Source: UBA1715 sp964346725 (GTDB lineage: Bacteria > Bacteroidota > Bacteroidia > Bacteroidales > UBA1715). Taken from it: a stretch of 64,000 nucleotides of DNA. Positions 1 through 9,372 of the stretch are shown one piece after another. The position numbers and the translations under genes were made by a program. The DNA lies in the NCBI GenBank assembly GCA_964346725.1, contig CAYFVM010000003.1, forward strand, positions 62,001 to 126,000. Direction: 5' to 3'. The notes beneath the pieces are model-generated. The model searched no databases and had not been told where the DNA came from. It worked only from the letters and a program-made list of their open reading frames with translations. Within the stretch, counting starts at the first letter, position 1. Every line of letters starts with the position of its first letter.

Positions 1-2388
1 GAATATATCTTTGAGTTCTATGTCTATAATCTTGTGAATATCCGTTTTGCTTAACGTATTGAATTGAATAATGTCATCTATACGGTTGAGGAATTCTGGA
101 GAGAACACTTTCTTTAATTCCTTGTTGGTAACATCTTTGGTGTACTCTGTTACTTGTTCTTCTTTCGATTTAGAACTAAATCCAACGTTTGCCCCAAACT
201 GGGTAAGTGAACGGCTTCCAATGTTTGAGGTCATAATGATGATAGTATTTTTGAAATTGACTTTTCGTCCGTAGCTATCGGTCAAATGTCCTTCGTCAAG
301 CACTTGGAGCAAGATGTTGAATACGTCAGGATTTGCTTTTTCAATTTCGTCAAGGAGAATAACAGAGTATGGTTTTCTTCTCACTTTTTCGGTGAGTTGT
401 CCGCCTTCTTCGTAGCCAACGTATCCCGGAGGCGCTCCTACCAAACGCGATACGGCAAATTTTTCCATATATTCGCTCATATCAATGCGAATGAGCGCAT
501 CGCGAGAGTCAAAGAGATATTCTGCCAAAACTTTTGCAAGTTCGGTTTTTCCCACACCGGTAGGTCCCATGAATATAAATGAACCAATTGGTTTATTGGG
601 GTCTTTAAGACCGGCACGATTTCGTTGGATAGCCTTTACAATCTGTTTAATTGCTTCGTCTTGACCTATAACCGATCCTTTGAGTTCGTTGTACATTTGA
701 AGGAGACGAGTGCCTTCTTCTTGCGCAATACGTTTAACTGGCACACCCGACATCATGGCAACAACTTCAGCAATCGTATCTTCCGTAACCGGATTGCGAT
801 TTTCTTCCAACGATTTTTGCCAATCTTGTTGTGCTTGTTCTATTTTTAATCCCAATTTATTTCTTCGGTCGCGTAGTTCTACTGCATGTTCAAAGTCTTG
901 TTGTTTTACTGCATCAGATATTTCCGCCTTAATTGTATCTACTTCTTGTTCCATAGAAATAATGTCAGGAGGAACTATCACGTTTTGTAAGTGTACGCGC
1001 GAACCTGCTTCATCCATCGCATCAATAGCTTTGTCGGGTAGACAGCGGTCAGAAATGTATCGTTGTGTAAGATTTACACACGCTTTGAGAGCTTTGTCGG
1101 TGTAATAAACGTTGTGATAATCTTCGTAATGAACTTTAATTTTGTTCAAAATGTTGATTGATTCTTCAACGGTAGGTTGTTCAATTAAAATCTTTTGAAA
1201 ACGACGTTCCAATGCACCATCTTTTTCAATATTTTGGCGATATTCGTCAAGCGTTGTGGCTCCAATACATTGAATATCACCACGAGCTAATGCCGGTTTT
1301 AAAATATTTGCAGCATCAAGCGCTCCTGATGAACTTCCGGCACCCACAATAGTATGGATTTCATCAATAAACAATATAATGTTTTTTGAGTTTGTCAATT
1401 CTTGAATTAACGACTTAATTCTTTCTTCAAATTGTCCACGATATTTTGTGCCAGCAACCATTGATGCCATATCAATAGAGATAAGTCTTTTATCGAAAAG
1501 TGTGCGTGAAACCTCGTGATTAACAATTTTCAAAGCTAAACCTTCAACAATAGCAGATTTTCCCACGCCCGGTTCTCCAATAAGAATAGGGTTGTTTTTC
1601 TTTCTGCGACTCAAGATTTGAGCAATACGGTCTATTTCCATATCGCGACCTTCTATGTGGTCTAGTTTTCCATCTTTTGCTGCATTAGTCAAATCGTTTC
1701 CGAATTTGTCTACAATTGGCGTAGAAGATTGTGCACTTGACTGTTGTCGCTTTCCTTGAGGATGTTGAGGATAGCGAGGTTCAAAGCGTCTTGGAGTGTC
1801 TTCCGATGAGTCGTTAGGTTCATCTATATCTCCTTTATCAAGAGGCTTTTGTATGTTTTGTTCTGGAGATTCATCAATTGATTCGGGACGTGGCTCATTG
1901 TCGTCACTATTTGAATTACTGAGTAAATCGTTTGTTTTTTTAGCGTCTTTTGACATTTTGTATTTGCTGAGAATTGCATTTTTATATGCAGAATATGTAA
2001 TTCCTTGTAAACGTAAACTTTTTGCACAAATAGAGCGTTCATCGCGCAAAACAGCAAGAAGTAGATGTTCTGCGTCAATTTTTGGAACGAGAAGGTTTAT
2101 TGCCTCAAATTGTGCGATTTTCATGATGTTTTGCGCATCGTTGAGTATGGGAATTGATGGATTTTCTTCAGTGTTCAAGATATCTTCTTTCCGTAGTTCT
2201 TTTTCTATTGCTTGTTTTACGGAAGCAATATCACTATTAAAGTCAGTAAGTATATCGGTTGCAAGACATTGATTTTCGCGCAAAAGAGCAAGACACAAAT
2301 GGTCTATACAGAGATAGTTATTTCCCAGTCGTATAGCTTCTTCTCGACTGTTCCGTAATATTTCTTGTAATTTTGGTGAATAATCCAT
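1..2388 (-). CDS. clpC: ATP-dependent Clp protease ATP-binding subunit ClpC (3' end outside window)
   Basis: AAA+ unfoldase that feeds damaged or regulated proteins to the ClpP peptidase in the cytoplasm. The reading frame is open from ATG at 2388 to base 1, giving 796 residues; ClpC proteins are usually about 820-860 residues, so only a short C-terminal piece is missing. Visible are two N-terminal Clp_N repeats (first about 150 residues), an acidic Ser/Gln-rich linker, Walker A GEPGVGKS near residue 270, a UVR-type helical middle segment (about 440-475) and a second Walker A GPTGVGKT near residue 608. The UVR segment and the short middle domain favour ClpC over ClpB. It is divergent from gyrA. 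Translation was read by hand from the minus strand. Confidence 0.93.
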   Translation of the reverse strand, partial: MDYSPKLQEILRNSREEAIRLGNNYLCIDHLCLALLRENQCLATDILTDFNSDIASVKQAIEKELRKEDILNTEENPSIPILNDAQNIMKIAQFEAINLLVPKIDAEHLLLAVLRDERSICAKSLRLQGITYSAYKNAILSKYKMSKDAKKTNDLLSNSNSDDNEPRPESIDESPEQNIQKPLDKGDIDEPNDSSEDTPRRFEPRYPQHPQGKRQQSSAQSSTPIVDKFGNDLTNAAKDGKLDHIEGRDMEIDRIAQILSRRKKNNPILIGEPGVGKSAIVEGLALKIVNHEVSRTLFDKRLISIDMASMVAGTKYRGQFEERIKSLIQELTNSKNIILFIDEIHTIVGAGSSSGALDAANILKPALARGDIQCIGATTLDEYRQNIEKDGALERRFQKILIEQPTVEESINILNKIKVHYEDYHNVYYTDKALKACVNLTQRYISDRCLPDKAIDAMDEAGSRVHLQNVIVPPDIISMEQEVDTIKAEISDAVKQQDFEHAVELRDRRNKLGLKIEQAQQDWQKSLEENRNPVTEDTIAEVVAMMSGVPVKRIAQEEGTRLLQMYNELKGSVIGQDEAIKQIVKAIQRNRAGLKDPNKPIGSFIFMGPTGVGKTELAKVLAEYLFDSRDALIRIDMSEYMEKFAVSRLVGAPPGYVGYEEGGQLTEKVRRKPYSVILLDEIEKANPDVFNILLQVLDEGHLTDSYGRKVNFKNTIIIMTSNIGSRSLTQFGANVGFSSKSKEEQVTEYTKDVTNKELKKVFSPEFLNRIDDIIQFNTLSKTDIHKIIDIELKDIF

Positions 2389-2624
2389 ATTATGTAAATT
2401 TTTGTAAATATAGGAAAAACAAGCTAAAATACCATGTATTACGGAGTTAAATTAAAACGAGCGTGTTCTTACTACTTCGATATCAAATCATTATGAGCTA
2501 TATGATTTATTAACAATAAAATGTTGATAAAAACACCTTTAAACACCTTATAGATTAGTCAAAAAATGGGATATTTGCTATGAATGGTAAGTAGGCAAAA
2601 AGCCTTCTGTGAAAACTTTAAAAC

Positions 2625-5180
2625 ATGTCAGAGGAAGTAGAAAAAACAAGTGGAGAAAAAATTCTTCGATTGGATATCGAAAAAGAAATGAAGTCGGCGT
2701 ACATTGATTATTCAATGTCCGTGATAGTATCAAGAGCCTTGCCAGATGCTCGAGACGGTATGAAACCGGTACATCGTAGAGTATTGTTTGGTATGAGCAA
2801 AATGGGAAATACTCCCGAACAACCGTATAAAAAATCAGCCAGAATTGTAGGTGAGGTAATGGGAAAGTACCACCCTCATGGTGATTCTTCAATATATGGC
2901 ACATTGGTACACTTAGCGCAACCATGGAACATGCGTTATCCATTGGTAGATGGTCAAGGTAACTTTGGCTCAATCGATGGTGATTCGCCTGCAGCTATGC
3001 GTTATACCGAGGCTCGCATGCAGAAACTTGCTGTAGAAGCGCTTGCTGATTTGGAAAAAGATACTGTTGATATGACTCCAAACTTCTCACAAGAATATAT
3101 GGAGCCATCTGTGTTGCCAACAAGAATTCCATTGTTGTTAGTAAATGGTTGTGCCGGAATTGCCGTAGGTATGGCAACGAACATGGCACCTCATAATTTA
3201 AGTGACTCAGTTGATGCAATCATTGCATATATTGATAACAACGATATTACAATATCAGAATTGTCTGCCATAATCAAAGCACCTGATTTCCCAACGGGAG
3301 GAACAATTTATGGGTATCAGGGCGTTCTTGATGCATACGAAACGGGTCAAGGGCGTATCGTGGTCCGTGCAAAAGCACGTTTTGAAACAGAAAACGGACG
3401 CGATTTGATTGTGGTTGACGAAATTCCTTATTTGGTTAACAAAGCAGAACTGATAAAACGTACTGCTGATTTAATCAATGATAAGAAAATAGAAGGAATA
3501 TCGGAAGTAAACGATGAATCGGATAAAGATGGTATGCGAATTGTATACACACTTAAGAAAGATGCGGTGCCAAACATCGTCTTAAACAAGTTGTATAAAT
3601 ATACCTATTTACAATCGTCTTTTAGCGTGAACAACGTGGCTTTGGTTAATGGGCGTCCAAAAACTATCAACCTTAAAGACATGATTAAGGTATTTACCGA
3701 ACATCGTCACGAAGTTATTATTCGTCGTACCAAATTTGATTTGAAAGAAGCTGAGAAGCGCGCTCATATTTTAGAAGGATTAATAATTGCGTGCGACAAT
3801 ATTGATGAAGTCGTACATATTATTCGTGCTTCTAAAAACGTTGGCGAGGCTCGTGAGAACTTGATGAAACGATTCTCTCTTGATGAAGATCAGGCGAATG
3901 CTATTATTGAAATGCGTTTGCGTCAGTTGACTGGCTTGCAAATGGATCAACTTCATGCTGAATATGAAGAGTTGGAAAAGAAAATCGCATACTATCGTGA
4001 TGTTTTGGCTAACTTCGATATGCAAATGCAGATTATAAAAGATGAGTTGCTTGAAGTAAAAGAAAAGTACGGAGATGAACGCAAAACTGACATTGTGAAA
4101 ATGGCAGACGAATTCAATCCGGAAGACTTCTATGCAGATGAAGATGTTGTGATTGCAATCTCACACCTTGGATATATCAAGAGAACAGCTCTTACAGAAT
4201 ACAAACTTCAAAATCGTGGAGGTGTAGGTTCTCGTGGTGGTGATGCCCGTGATACCGATTATATTGAGCATTTATATATTGCCAATATGCACGCTACTAT
4301 GTTGATATTCACAGAACAAGGTAGATGTTTCTGGCAAAAAGTATATGATATTCCAGAAGGAACAAAGACATCAAAAGGACGTGCTATTCAAAATATTTTG
4401 AATATTTCGAATGACGACAAAGTTAAGACATACGTTACCGTTGATAATTTGACTGAGGATGATTATATAAAGAATCATTACGTAGTGCTTTGTACCGAAA
4501 ATGGAATCATTAAGAAAACAACTCTTGAAGCATATTCTCGTCCACGTCAGAATGGTATTATTGCATTGTCTATCCGCGAAGGTGATAGTTTATTGCAAGC
4601 ATGCTTAACCGATGGAAATTGTGAGATATTGATGGCAATTCAATCAGGAAAAGCAATCAGATTCCCTGAAAGTAAATTCCGTGCTATGGGACGTACCGCT
4701 TCAGGTGTGAAAGGTATTACCGTTCCTTATGGCGAGAAAGTTGTAGGATTAATTTGCGTTCCTGCCGATACTAAAAAGGAAATTTTAGTCGTTTCAGAGA
4801 AGGGTTATGGAAAACGTTCAAAAGTTGATGACTATCGTGTTACCAATCGTGGTGGAAAAGGTGTTAAGACATTGAATGTTACAGACAAAACTGGTATACT
4901 TGTTGCTTTCGAAGCTGTTGACGATGATGACGACCTAATGATTATGAATAAATCAGGTATCACAATTCGTATGGAAGTTTCTTCGTTGCGAGTAATGGGG
5001 CGTGTAGCTCAGGGTGTTAGATTGATTAACTTACGACCACAAGATTCTATTGCAGCTATTTCTACAGTTCACGTTGACCCTGAAGATCGTCAAGCAAGTG
5101 CTGAGATGAACGAAGAAGATAGTGATTCTGAACAAACGGAAAATCAAGATGAAACAAATACAGAAAACAATAACGAATAA
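2625..5180 (+). CDS. gyrA: DNA gyrase subunit A
   Basis: Breakage-reunion subunit of the type IIA topoisomerase that introduces negative supercoils together with GyrB. The 851-residue product starts at an ATG close behind the upstream region and opens with the typical segment leading to SVIVSRALPDARDG. The active-site tyrosine is Y127 in AAMRYTEAR. The quinolone-contact helix reads HPHGDSSIYG: Ser88 matches E. coli Ser83, but the position of E. coli Asp87 is Gly92. The C-terminal beta-pinwheel carries QNRGGVG in the first blade and NRGGKG later, as I recall from Bacteroidota GyrA, rather than a perfect QRRGGKG box. The tail is acidic. The TPR gene begins 6 nt downstream, so the two are probably co-transcribed. 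Confidence 0.95.
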   Translation: MSEEVEKTSGEKILRLDIEKEMKSAYIDYSMSVIVSRALPDARDGMKPVHRRVLFGMSKMGNTPEQPYKKSARIVGEVMGKYHPHGDSSIYGTLVHLAQPWNMRYPLVDGQGNFGSIDGDSPAAMRYTEARMQKLAVEALADLEKDTVDMTPNFSQEYMEPSVLPTRIPLLLVNGCAGIAVGMATNMAPHNLSDSVDAIIAYIDNNDITISELSAIIKAPDFPTGGTIYGYQGVLDAYETGQGRIVVRAKARFETENGRDLIVVDEIPYLVNKAELIKRTADLINDKKIEGISEVNDESDKDGMRIVYTLKKDAVPNIVLNKLYKYTYLQSSFSVNNVALVNGRPKTINLKDMIKVFTEHRHEVIIRRTKFDLKEAEKRAHILEGLIIACDNIDEVVHIIRASKNVGEARENLMKRFSLDEDQANAIIEMRLRQLTGLQMDQLHAEYEELEKKIAYYRDVLANFDMQMQIIKDELLEVKEKYGDERKTDIVKMADEFNPEDFYADEDVVIAISHLGYIKRTALTEYKLQNRGGVGSRGGDARDTDYIEHLYIANMHATMLIFTEQGRCFWQKVYDIPEGTKTSKGRAIQNILNISNDDKVKTYVTVDNLTEDDYIKNHYVVLCTENGIIKKTTLEAYSRPRQNGIIALSIREGDSLLQACLTDGNCEILMAIQSGKAIRFPESKFRAMGRTASGVKGITVPYGEKVVGLICVPADTKKEILVVSEKGYGKRSKVDDYRVTNRGGKGVKTLNVTDKTGILVAFEAVDDDDDLMIMNKSGITIRMEVSSLRVMGRVAQGVRLINLRPQDSIAAISTVHVDPEDRQASAEMNEEDSDSEQTENQDETNTENNNE

Positions 5181-5186
5181 ATAGTA

Positions 5187-6533
5187 ATGAGTATGAAAAA
5201 AACATTTGTAATAGCAATGTTAGCCATATTCTTTGGCAACATAGCATATAGCCAAACCGATGAATTTGTCATGACATGGGCTATAGTAGAAAGCGAAGCA
5301 AAAAAATCCGATTTAAATATTGCTAATGCAAAGAAAGCAATTAAGCCAAAAACATGGACTGAGCGTGGTCGTAAATACTTGATGGTATATACGTTCGATG
5401 CTGAGAATATTTATTATGGTACAACGCAACAACAAGTTCCATATATAATGAAAACCGGAGCTAAATCGGAAGGAAAATCTGGTGACACTACTATCTTGTC
5501 TTATGATCGTGTTGATTTTTACTTGGTAGATAGTTCGGTTGTAAAATATGAAAGAACTGGAAGAGCAAAAGAATTTTTCTTTCCTACCCACACTGCTGCT
5601 CTTGATGTTGCAACAGAGTCATATTTGAAAGCGAAAGAACTTGATCCAGAAGGAAAACTTACGCCGCTTTTAAATAAACAATTGAAAACAATTTCAGACT
5701 TCTACCAACGTGAGGGTTTGTTTTATTACTATTCAGAAGATTATAAAAATGCAGCTGAGTATTACACAAAATCAGGAAATATAATAAATACAGGACTTAC
5801 CGGAGAATCTGATTCTGTTATAATGGCATCTTTGAACAACTGCGGTATTATAAACCGTGCTGCAGAAAATTACAATCAAGCTATTACATTCTTCCAAGAT
5901 GTATTGAAAATTGCCGGCAACAACCAAACTTCAAGTATGTACGACGGTATCTATTCATGCCAAATGGAGATGAAAGATACTGCTGCTGCTATTCAAACGT
6001 GTTTGACGGTGGTAGAAAAATTCCCGTTAGATTCAAATGCTGTCGTGTATTTAAACCAATTGATTGACATGTATCAAAAAACAAATCAATCTGATTTGGC
6101 TATTACATATTTGAATAAGGCAATAGAAAAAGATCCTTCAAACTCATTGTATTATGTTGTTTTGGCAAATGCTTATGAAAATCAAAAGAAATCTGATTTG
6201 GCAATAGAAACATATCAGAAAGCATTACAAATCAATCCGAAAGACGAAAATGCGAACTTGAACCTTGGCGTTTTGTATGAAAATAAAGGAAACGATGCGT
6301 TACGTGTAGCAGATGGTTTGTATGGTAAAAAAGGGTATCAGGCAAAGAAGGATGAAGGAATTGGTTATTTGAAAAAAGCATATCCTTATGTGGAAACATT
6401 TGCAGAAGTAACAACAGATATGTATCGTAAACGTGATGCGTATTTCGATTTAATGAGTATCTATATGAAATTGGGAATGATGGATAATTATAAAGCATCA
6501 AAAGCAAAATACGATGCTTTGAAAACAAAATAA
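5187..6533 (+). CDS. periplasmic or envelope tetratricopeptide-repeat protein
   Basis: The 448-residue protein has a Sec signal peptide (MKKTF then a hydrophobic stretch ending AYSQ). The start may be the first ATG (5187) or the second, two codons later, which begins MKK. From about residue 150 it is built of TPR-like helical pairs, with clear units such as AITYLNKAIEKDPSN and AIETYQKALQINPKDENA (about 290-370). No enzyme motif is present. TPR proteins of this type are scaffolds for other proteins. It sits 6 nt after gyrA and is followed by a strong terminator, so it forms the end of that transcript. Specific function unknown. Confidence 0.8.
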   Translation: MSMKKTFVIAMLAIFFGNIAYSQTDEFVMTWAIVESEAKKSDLNIANAKKAIKPKTWTERGRKYLMVYTFDAENIYYGTTQQQVPYIMKTGAKSEGKSGDTTILSYDRVDFYLVDSSVVKYERTGRAKEFFFPTHTAALDVATESYLKAKELDPEGKLTPLLNKQLKTISDFYQREGLFYYYSEDYKNAAEYYTKSGNIINTGLTGESDSVIMASLNNCGIINRAAENYNQAITFFQDVLKIAGNNQTSSMYDGIYSCQMEMKDTAAAIQTCLTVVEKFPLDSNAVVYLNQLIDMYQKTNQSDLAITYLNKAIEKDPSNSLYYVVLANAYENQKKSDLAIETYQKALQINPKDENANLNLGVLYENKGNDALRVADGLYGKKGYQAKKDEGIGYLKKAYPYVETFAEVTTDMYRKRDAYFDLMSIYMKLGMMDNYKASKAKYDALKTK

Positions 6534-6552
6534 TAATTTTTTCATAATGGAG

Positions 6553-6590
6553 AAAAGCGAAATGTCAAAAGCATTTCGCTTTTTTTTTTG
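6553..6590 (+). terminator. rho-independent terminator after the gyrA-TPR operon
   Basis: Arms AAAAGCGAAATG (6553-6564) and CATTTCGCTTTT (6572-6583) pair over 12 bp with a 7-nt loop and run into a T tract. Confidence 0.9.
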
Positions 6591-6680
6591 ATATAGAGTA
6601 TCGCATTTTCAATTTGCTACATTAAAGATTAAGTGCTGACAATCTGTATTGCAAACGTCAAATAACAAAGACATTTGTGC

Positions 6681-6724
6681 AAAAAAAATACCCACTAACT
6701 ATTAAATTAAAAGTTTAGTGGGTA
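6681..6724 (-). terminator. rho-independent terminator after pheS
   Basis: TACCCACTAA (6689-6698) pairs with TTAGTGGGTA (6715-6724). On the minus strand the hairpin runs into a T tract (the A run at 6681-6688). It lies just past the pheS stop codon. Confidence 0.85.
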
Positions 6725-6747
6725 TGTGTTCTAGTTACTAGATATTT

Positions 6748-7773
6748 CTATCGTGCTGTTTCAAATTGTTTAATGAAACGAGTGTCATTTTTAAAGAATA
6801 AGCGAATGTCTTTTACTTGATATTTCAACATGGCTATACGCTCTATTCCCATACCAAATGCGAATCCTGTGTATGTATTAGGATCAATATTACAATTTTT
6901 CAAAACATTTGGGTCAACCATACCACAACCAAGAATTTCAAGCCATCCGGTTCCTTTGCATACAGGGCAACCTTTTCCGCCGCATATAGAACATGAAATG
7001 TCCATTTCTGCTGATGGTTCGGTGAATGGAAAGTATGATGGACGTAAACGTATTTGAGTGTCGTTTCCGAACATTTCTTTTGCAAAATATAACAATGTTT
7101 GTTTTAAGTCGGCAAATGATACATTGGTATCAACATACAAACCTTCTACCTGATGGAAAATACAATGTGCTCGAGCTGAAATAGCTTCGTTACGAAATAC
7201 ACGTCCAGGGAATATGGAACGAATTGGTGGTTGTGTTTTTTCCATTACACGAACTTGTACCGATGATGTATGAGTACGCAAAAGAATTTCATTAGTCTTG
7301 CGTTCTATGAAAAAGGTATCTTGCATATCGCGCGCCGGATGTTCTGGTGGAAAGTTGAGTGCTGAGAATACATGCCAGTCATCTTCAATTTCTGGTCCTT
7401 CAGAAACGGTGAATCCAATGCGTGAAAATATGTCAATAATCTCGTTGCGTACGATAGAAAGAGGATGATGGCTTCCTAATTGAACAGGAGCTCCAGGTAA
7501 TGTTAAATCGCCAAGGAAATCTAAGTTCTCTTCAGTTGTATGGGATTGTTGCAAAGCCTCGAATTTAGCTTGTGCAACATTTTTAAGTTTATTGATTTTT
7601 TGACCGAATTGTTGTTTTTGTTCTTTCGGTACATTTCTAAATTCTTCAAAAACTTTATTTAGTTCGCCTTTTTTTGAAAGGAATTTGAGACGAAATTCTT
7701 CTACTTGTTCTTTATTCTCTGCCTTGAAATTTTCAACGTCGGCAAGTAGTGTGTCTATAAGATTCTGTAACAT
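6748..7773 (-). CDS. pheS: phenylalanine--tRNA ligase alpha subunit
   Basis: Catalytic subunit of the alpha2-beta2 enzyme that charges tRNA-Phe. Its 341 residues match the usual family length. An N-terminal coiled-coil tRNA-binding arm (about 1-90) is followed by the class II synthetase core: motif 2 near FPGRVFRNEAISARAHCIFHQ and motif 3 GFAFGMGIERIAML near the end. The CSICGGKGCPVCKGTGW segment has four cysteines, which could hold a metal. pheT is not adjacent, so the subunits are encoded apart, as is common in Bacteroidota. The cyclophilin-type gene ends 9 nt upstream and probably shares its transcript. Confidence 0.95.
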   Translation of the reverse strand: MLQNLIDTLLADVENFKAENKEQVEEFRLKFLSKKGELNKVFEEFRNVPKEQKQQFGQKINKLKNVAQAKFEALQQSHTTEENLDFLGDLTLPGAPVQLGSHHPLSIVRNEIIDIFSRIGFTVSEGPEIEDDWHVFSALNFPPEHPARDMQDTFFIERKTNEILLRTHTSSVQVRVMEKTQPPIRSIFPGRVFRNEAISARAHCIFHQVEGLYVDTNVSFADLKQTLLYFAKEMFGNDTQIRLRPSYFPFTEPSAEMDISCSICGGKGCPVCKGTGWLEILGCGMVDPNVLKNCNIDPNTYTGFAFGMGIERIAMLKYQVKDIRLFFKNDTRFIKQFETAR

Positions 7774-7781
7774 ATTGTATT

Positions 7782-8639
7782 TTATTTTTCAACTGAAACG
7801 TTCTTTATTATTATATCTTGAAGAGGGCGATTTACTTGATCGGTCTTTACTTGTGCTATCAAGTCAACAATATTTAAGCCTTCAATAACTTCGCCAAAAA
7901 CGGTGTAATCCATATCAAGATGTGGCGTACCGCCTATAGTGCTGTATATTTCTTTTTGCTCATGAGTATAGGCAAGAGATTTGAATGTTTTGAGAGTGTC
8001 TTTATATAACTCAACAAAATTATTGTACTCTTTCATAAAATTTTCTCGGTTTTGTGCTTTTTGCAAAGCAACCAACGTGTCTAAATGTGCTTTGTTTTCA
8101 GGCTTATAGAGCTCTTTATTTATAAATTCACCTTTGGCTTGTTCTACTTTGTTAAGTGCCATTTGATCAAGTTGATCGGCCGGAACTTTTTGACCTACAA
8201 CAATATAGAATTGTGAACCCGATGATTCTTTTTTTGGATTTTGTGGACCACCTAAACGAGCGGCAGCCAACGCACCTTTTTTATGAATAAAATTTGGATT
8301 AAATTCAGCTGGAATTGTATAACCAGGACCGCCAAATCCAAGTTGGTCGCTTTGCTTTGCACCTTTTGATTTAGGATCTCCGGTTTGAATCATAAAATTT
8401 CCAATCACTCGGTGAAAGAGAAGACTATCATAAAAATGCTGTTCTGCTAACTTAATGAAGTTATCACGGTGAAGAGGTGTTTCATTATACAATTTTACCT
8501 TGATAGTGCCAAGGTTCGTTTCGATAGTTACGATAGGTTCTTTCATCTTCTGTTGAGGATTTTTCTTTGTAGGCATAGCAAACGCGACAATCAGTAAAAC
8601 AGTAGCACAAGCAAGACTTATTTTATATGAGAGTTTCAT
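7782..8639 (-). CDS. cyclophilin-type peptidylprolyl isomerase, exported
   Basis: Isomerises proline peptide bonds, probably in the periplasm, where it would help folding. I chose the ATG at 8639 (MKLSYKIS...) because it begins a hydrophobic signal or anchor; the longer frame to 8735 has no signal and crosses the promoter region. The 285-residue product shows the cyclophilin core (TNLGTIKVKLY, FHRVIGNFMIQTGDP, GSQFYIVVG, YTVFGEVIEGLNIVDLI). A helical, charged insertion of roughly 80 residues separates the FYIVVG strand from the final strands. That insertion is familiar from Bacteroidota members. It is co-directional with pheS and divergent from the deaminase gene. Confidence 0.9.
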   Translation of the reverse strand: MKLSYKISLACATVLLIVAFAMPTKKNPQQKMKEPIVTIETNLGTIKVKLYNETPLHRDNFIKLAEQHFYDSLLFHRVIGNFMIQTGDPKSKGAKQSDQLGFGGPGYTIPAEFNPNFIHKKGALAAARLGGPQNPKKESSGSQFYIVVGQKVPADQLDQMALNKVEQAKGEFINKELYKPENKAHLDTLVALQKAQNRENFMKEYNNFVELYKDTLKTFKSLAYTHEQKEIYSTIGGTPHLDMDYTVFGEVIEGLNIVDLIAQVKTDQVNRPLQDIIIKNVSVEK

Positions 8640-8658
8640 TTTAAAAATTTTCTGCAAG

Positions 8659-8705
8659 TTAAAAATATTGCACCGAAAAAACTCACAGAAAGGCAATATT
8701 TTTCT
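8659..8705. promoter_or_regulatory. symmetric divergent promoter or operator region
   Basis: AAAAATATTGC (8661-8671) and GCAATATTTTT (8693-8703) form a perfect 11-bp inverted repeat with a 21-nt spacer, centred between the divergent isomerase and deaminase genes. Each arm reads outward into a TATTTTT sequence resembling the Bacteroidota -7 element, so the two promoters may be mirror images. Confidence 0.45.
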
Positions 8706-8734
8706 ATATTGGGAAAGATTTAATAACAAATACA

Positions 8735-9211
8735 ATGAATAAAAAGGATGATTTCGTTTTTATACAACGTGCAATAACTGTTGCTGAGGAAAATATTCGT
8801 AGCGGAGGAGGTCCGTTTGGCGCGGTGATAGTAGAAAATGGTGAAATTATTGCAGAGTCGGGAAACAAAGTGAGAATCGATAATGATCCAACGGCACACG
8901 CCGAGGTTTTGGCTATAAGAAATGCTTGTTCGTTGAAGCAGAACTTTTCGCTGGAACAATGTACAATTTATGCTTCTTGTGAGCCTTGCCCTATGTGCTT
9001 AGGGGCAATTTATTGGGCAAAAATTCCTCGCTTGGTATTTGCTTCTACTAGACAAGAAGCAGCAAGTGCCGGTTTTGATGATGCTAAAATTTATGAAGAA
9101 ATGTCACTCCCGTTTAACCGTAGAACCATTGCCACCAAACATATTGATTTATCAGAATCGAAACGAGTCTTTGAAAGTTGGAATCTCAAAGAAGATAAGA
9201 AAAAATATTAA
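8735..9211 (+). CDS. guaD: guanine deaminase (cytidine-deaminase fold)
   Basis: Zinc hydrolase expected to convert guanine to xanthine in purine salvage or catabolism. The 158-residue protein has the zinc-binding and catalytic motifs NDPTAHAEVLAIR and SCEPCPMCLGAIYWA. The FGAVIV strand, the run AGFDDAKIYEE and the C-terminal aromatic tail match, from memory, the small Bacillus-type GuaD rather than TadA. TadA would be the main alternative; the C-terminal region argues against it. It is a single-gene unit, divergent from the isomerase gene. Confidence 0.82.
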   Translation: MNKKDDFVFIQRAITVAEENIRSGGGPFGAVIVENGEIIAESGNKVRIDNDPTAHAEVLAIRNACSLKQNFSLEQCTIYASCEPCPMCLGAIYWAKIPRLVFASTRQEAASAGFDDAKIYEEMSLPFNRRTIATKHIDLSESKRVFESWNLKEDKKKY

Positions 9212-9321
9212 AACGTAAAGGAATATTCTAGCATTCAGAGTATTCTATATAAAAAGCAATATGCCATAAATGATAAATTTATGCAATCTCTCAATTGTTC
9301 GTAATCTTTTTAAACTTTCGG

Positions 9322-9351
9322 TTTGTTAAAAAATGATATTGTCTATATTTG
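9322..9351 (+). promoter_or_regulatory. Bacteroidota-type promoter for lysS-gpsA-valS
   Basis: TTTG at 9322-9325 and TATATTTG at 9344-9351, separated by 18 nt. The -7 box overlaps the TTG that would be the upstream alternative start of lysS, so the ATG at 9373 is the correct start. Confidence 0.75.
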
Positions 9352-9372
9352 CCGAAAAATAAATTCAGTACT

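Noticed and set aside
9349..9372. TTG start extending lysS by eight codons
   Set aside because: The codon lies inside the -7 promoter box; ATG 9373 fits the family start.
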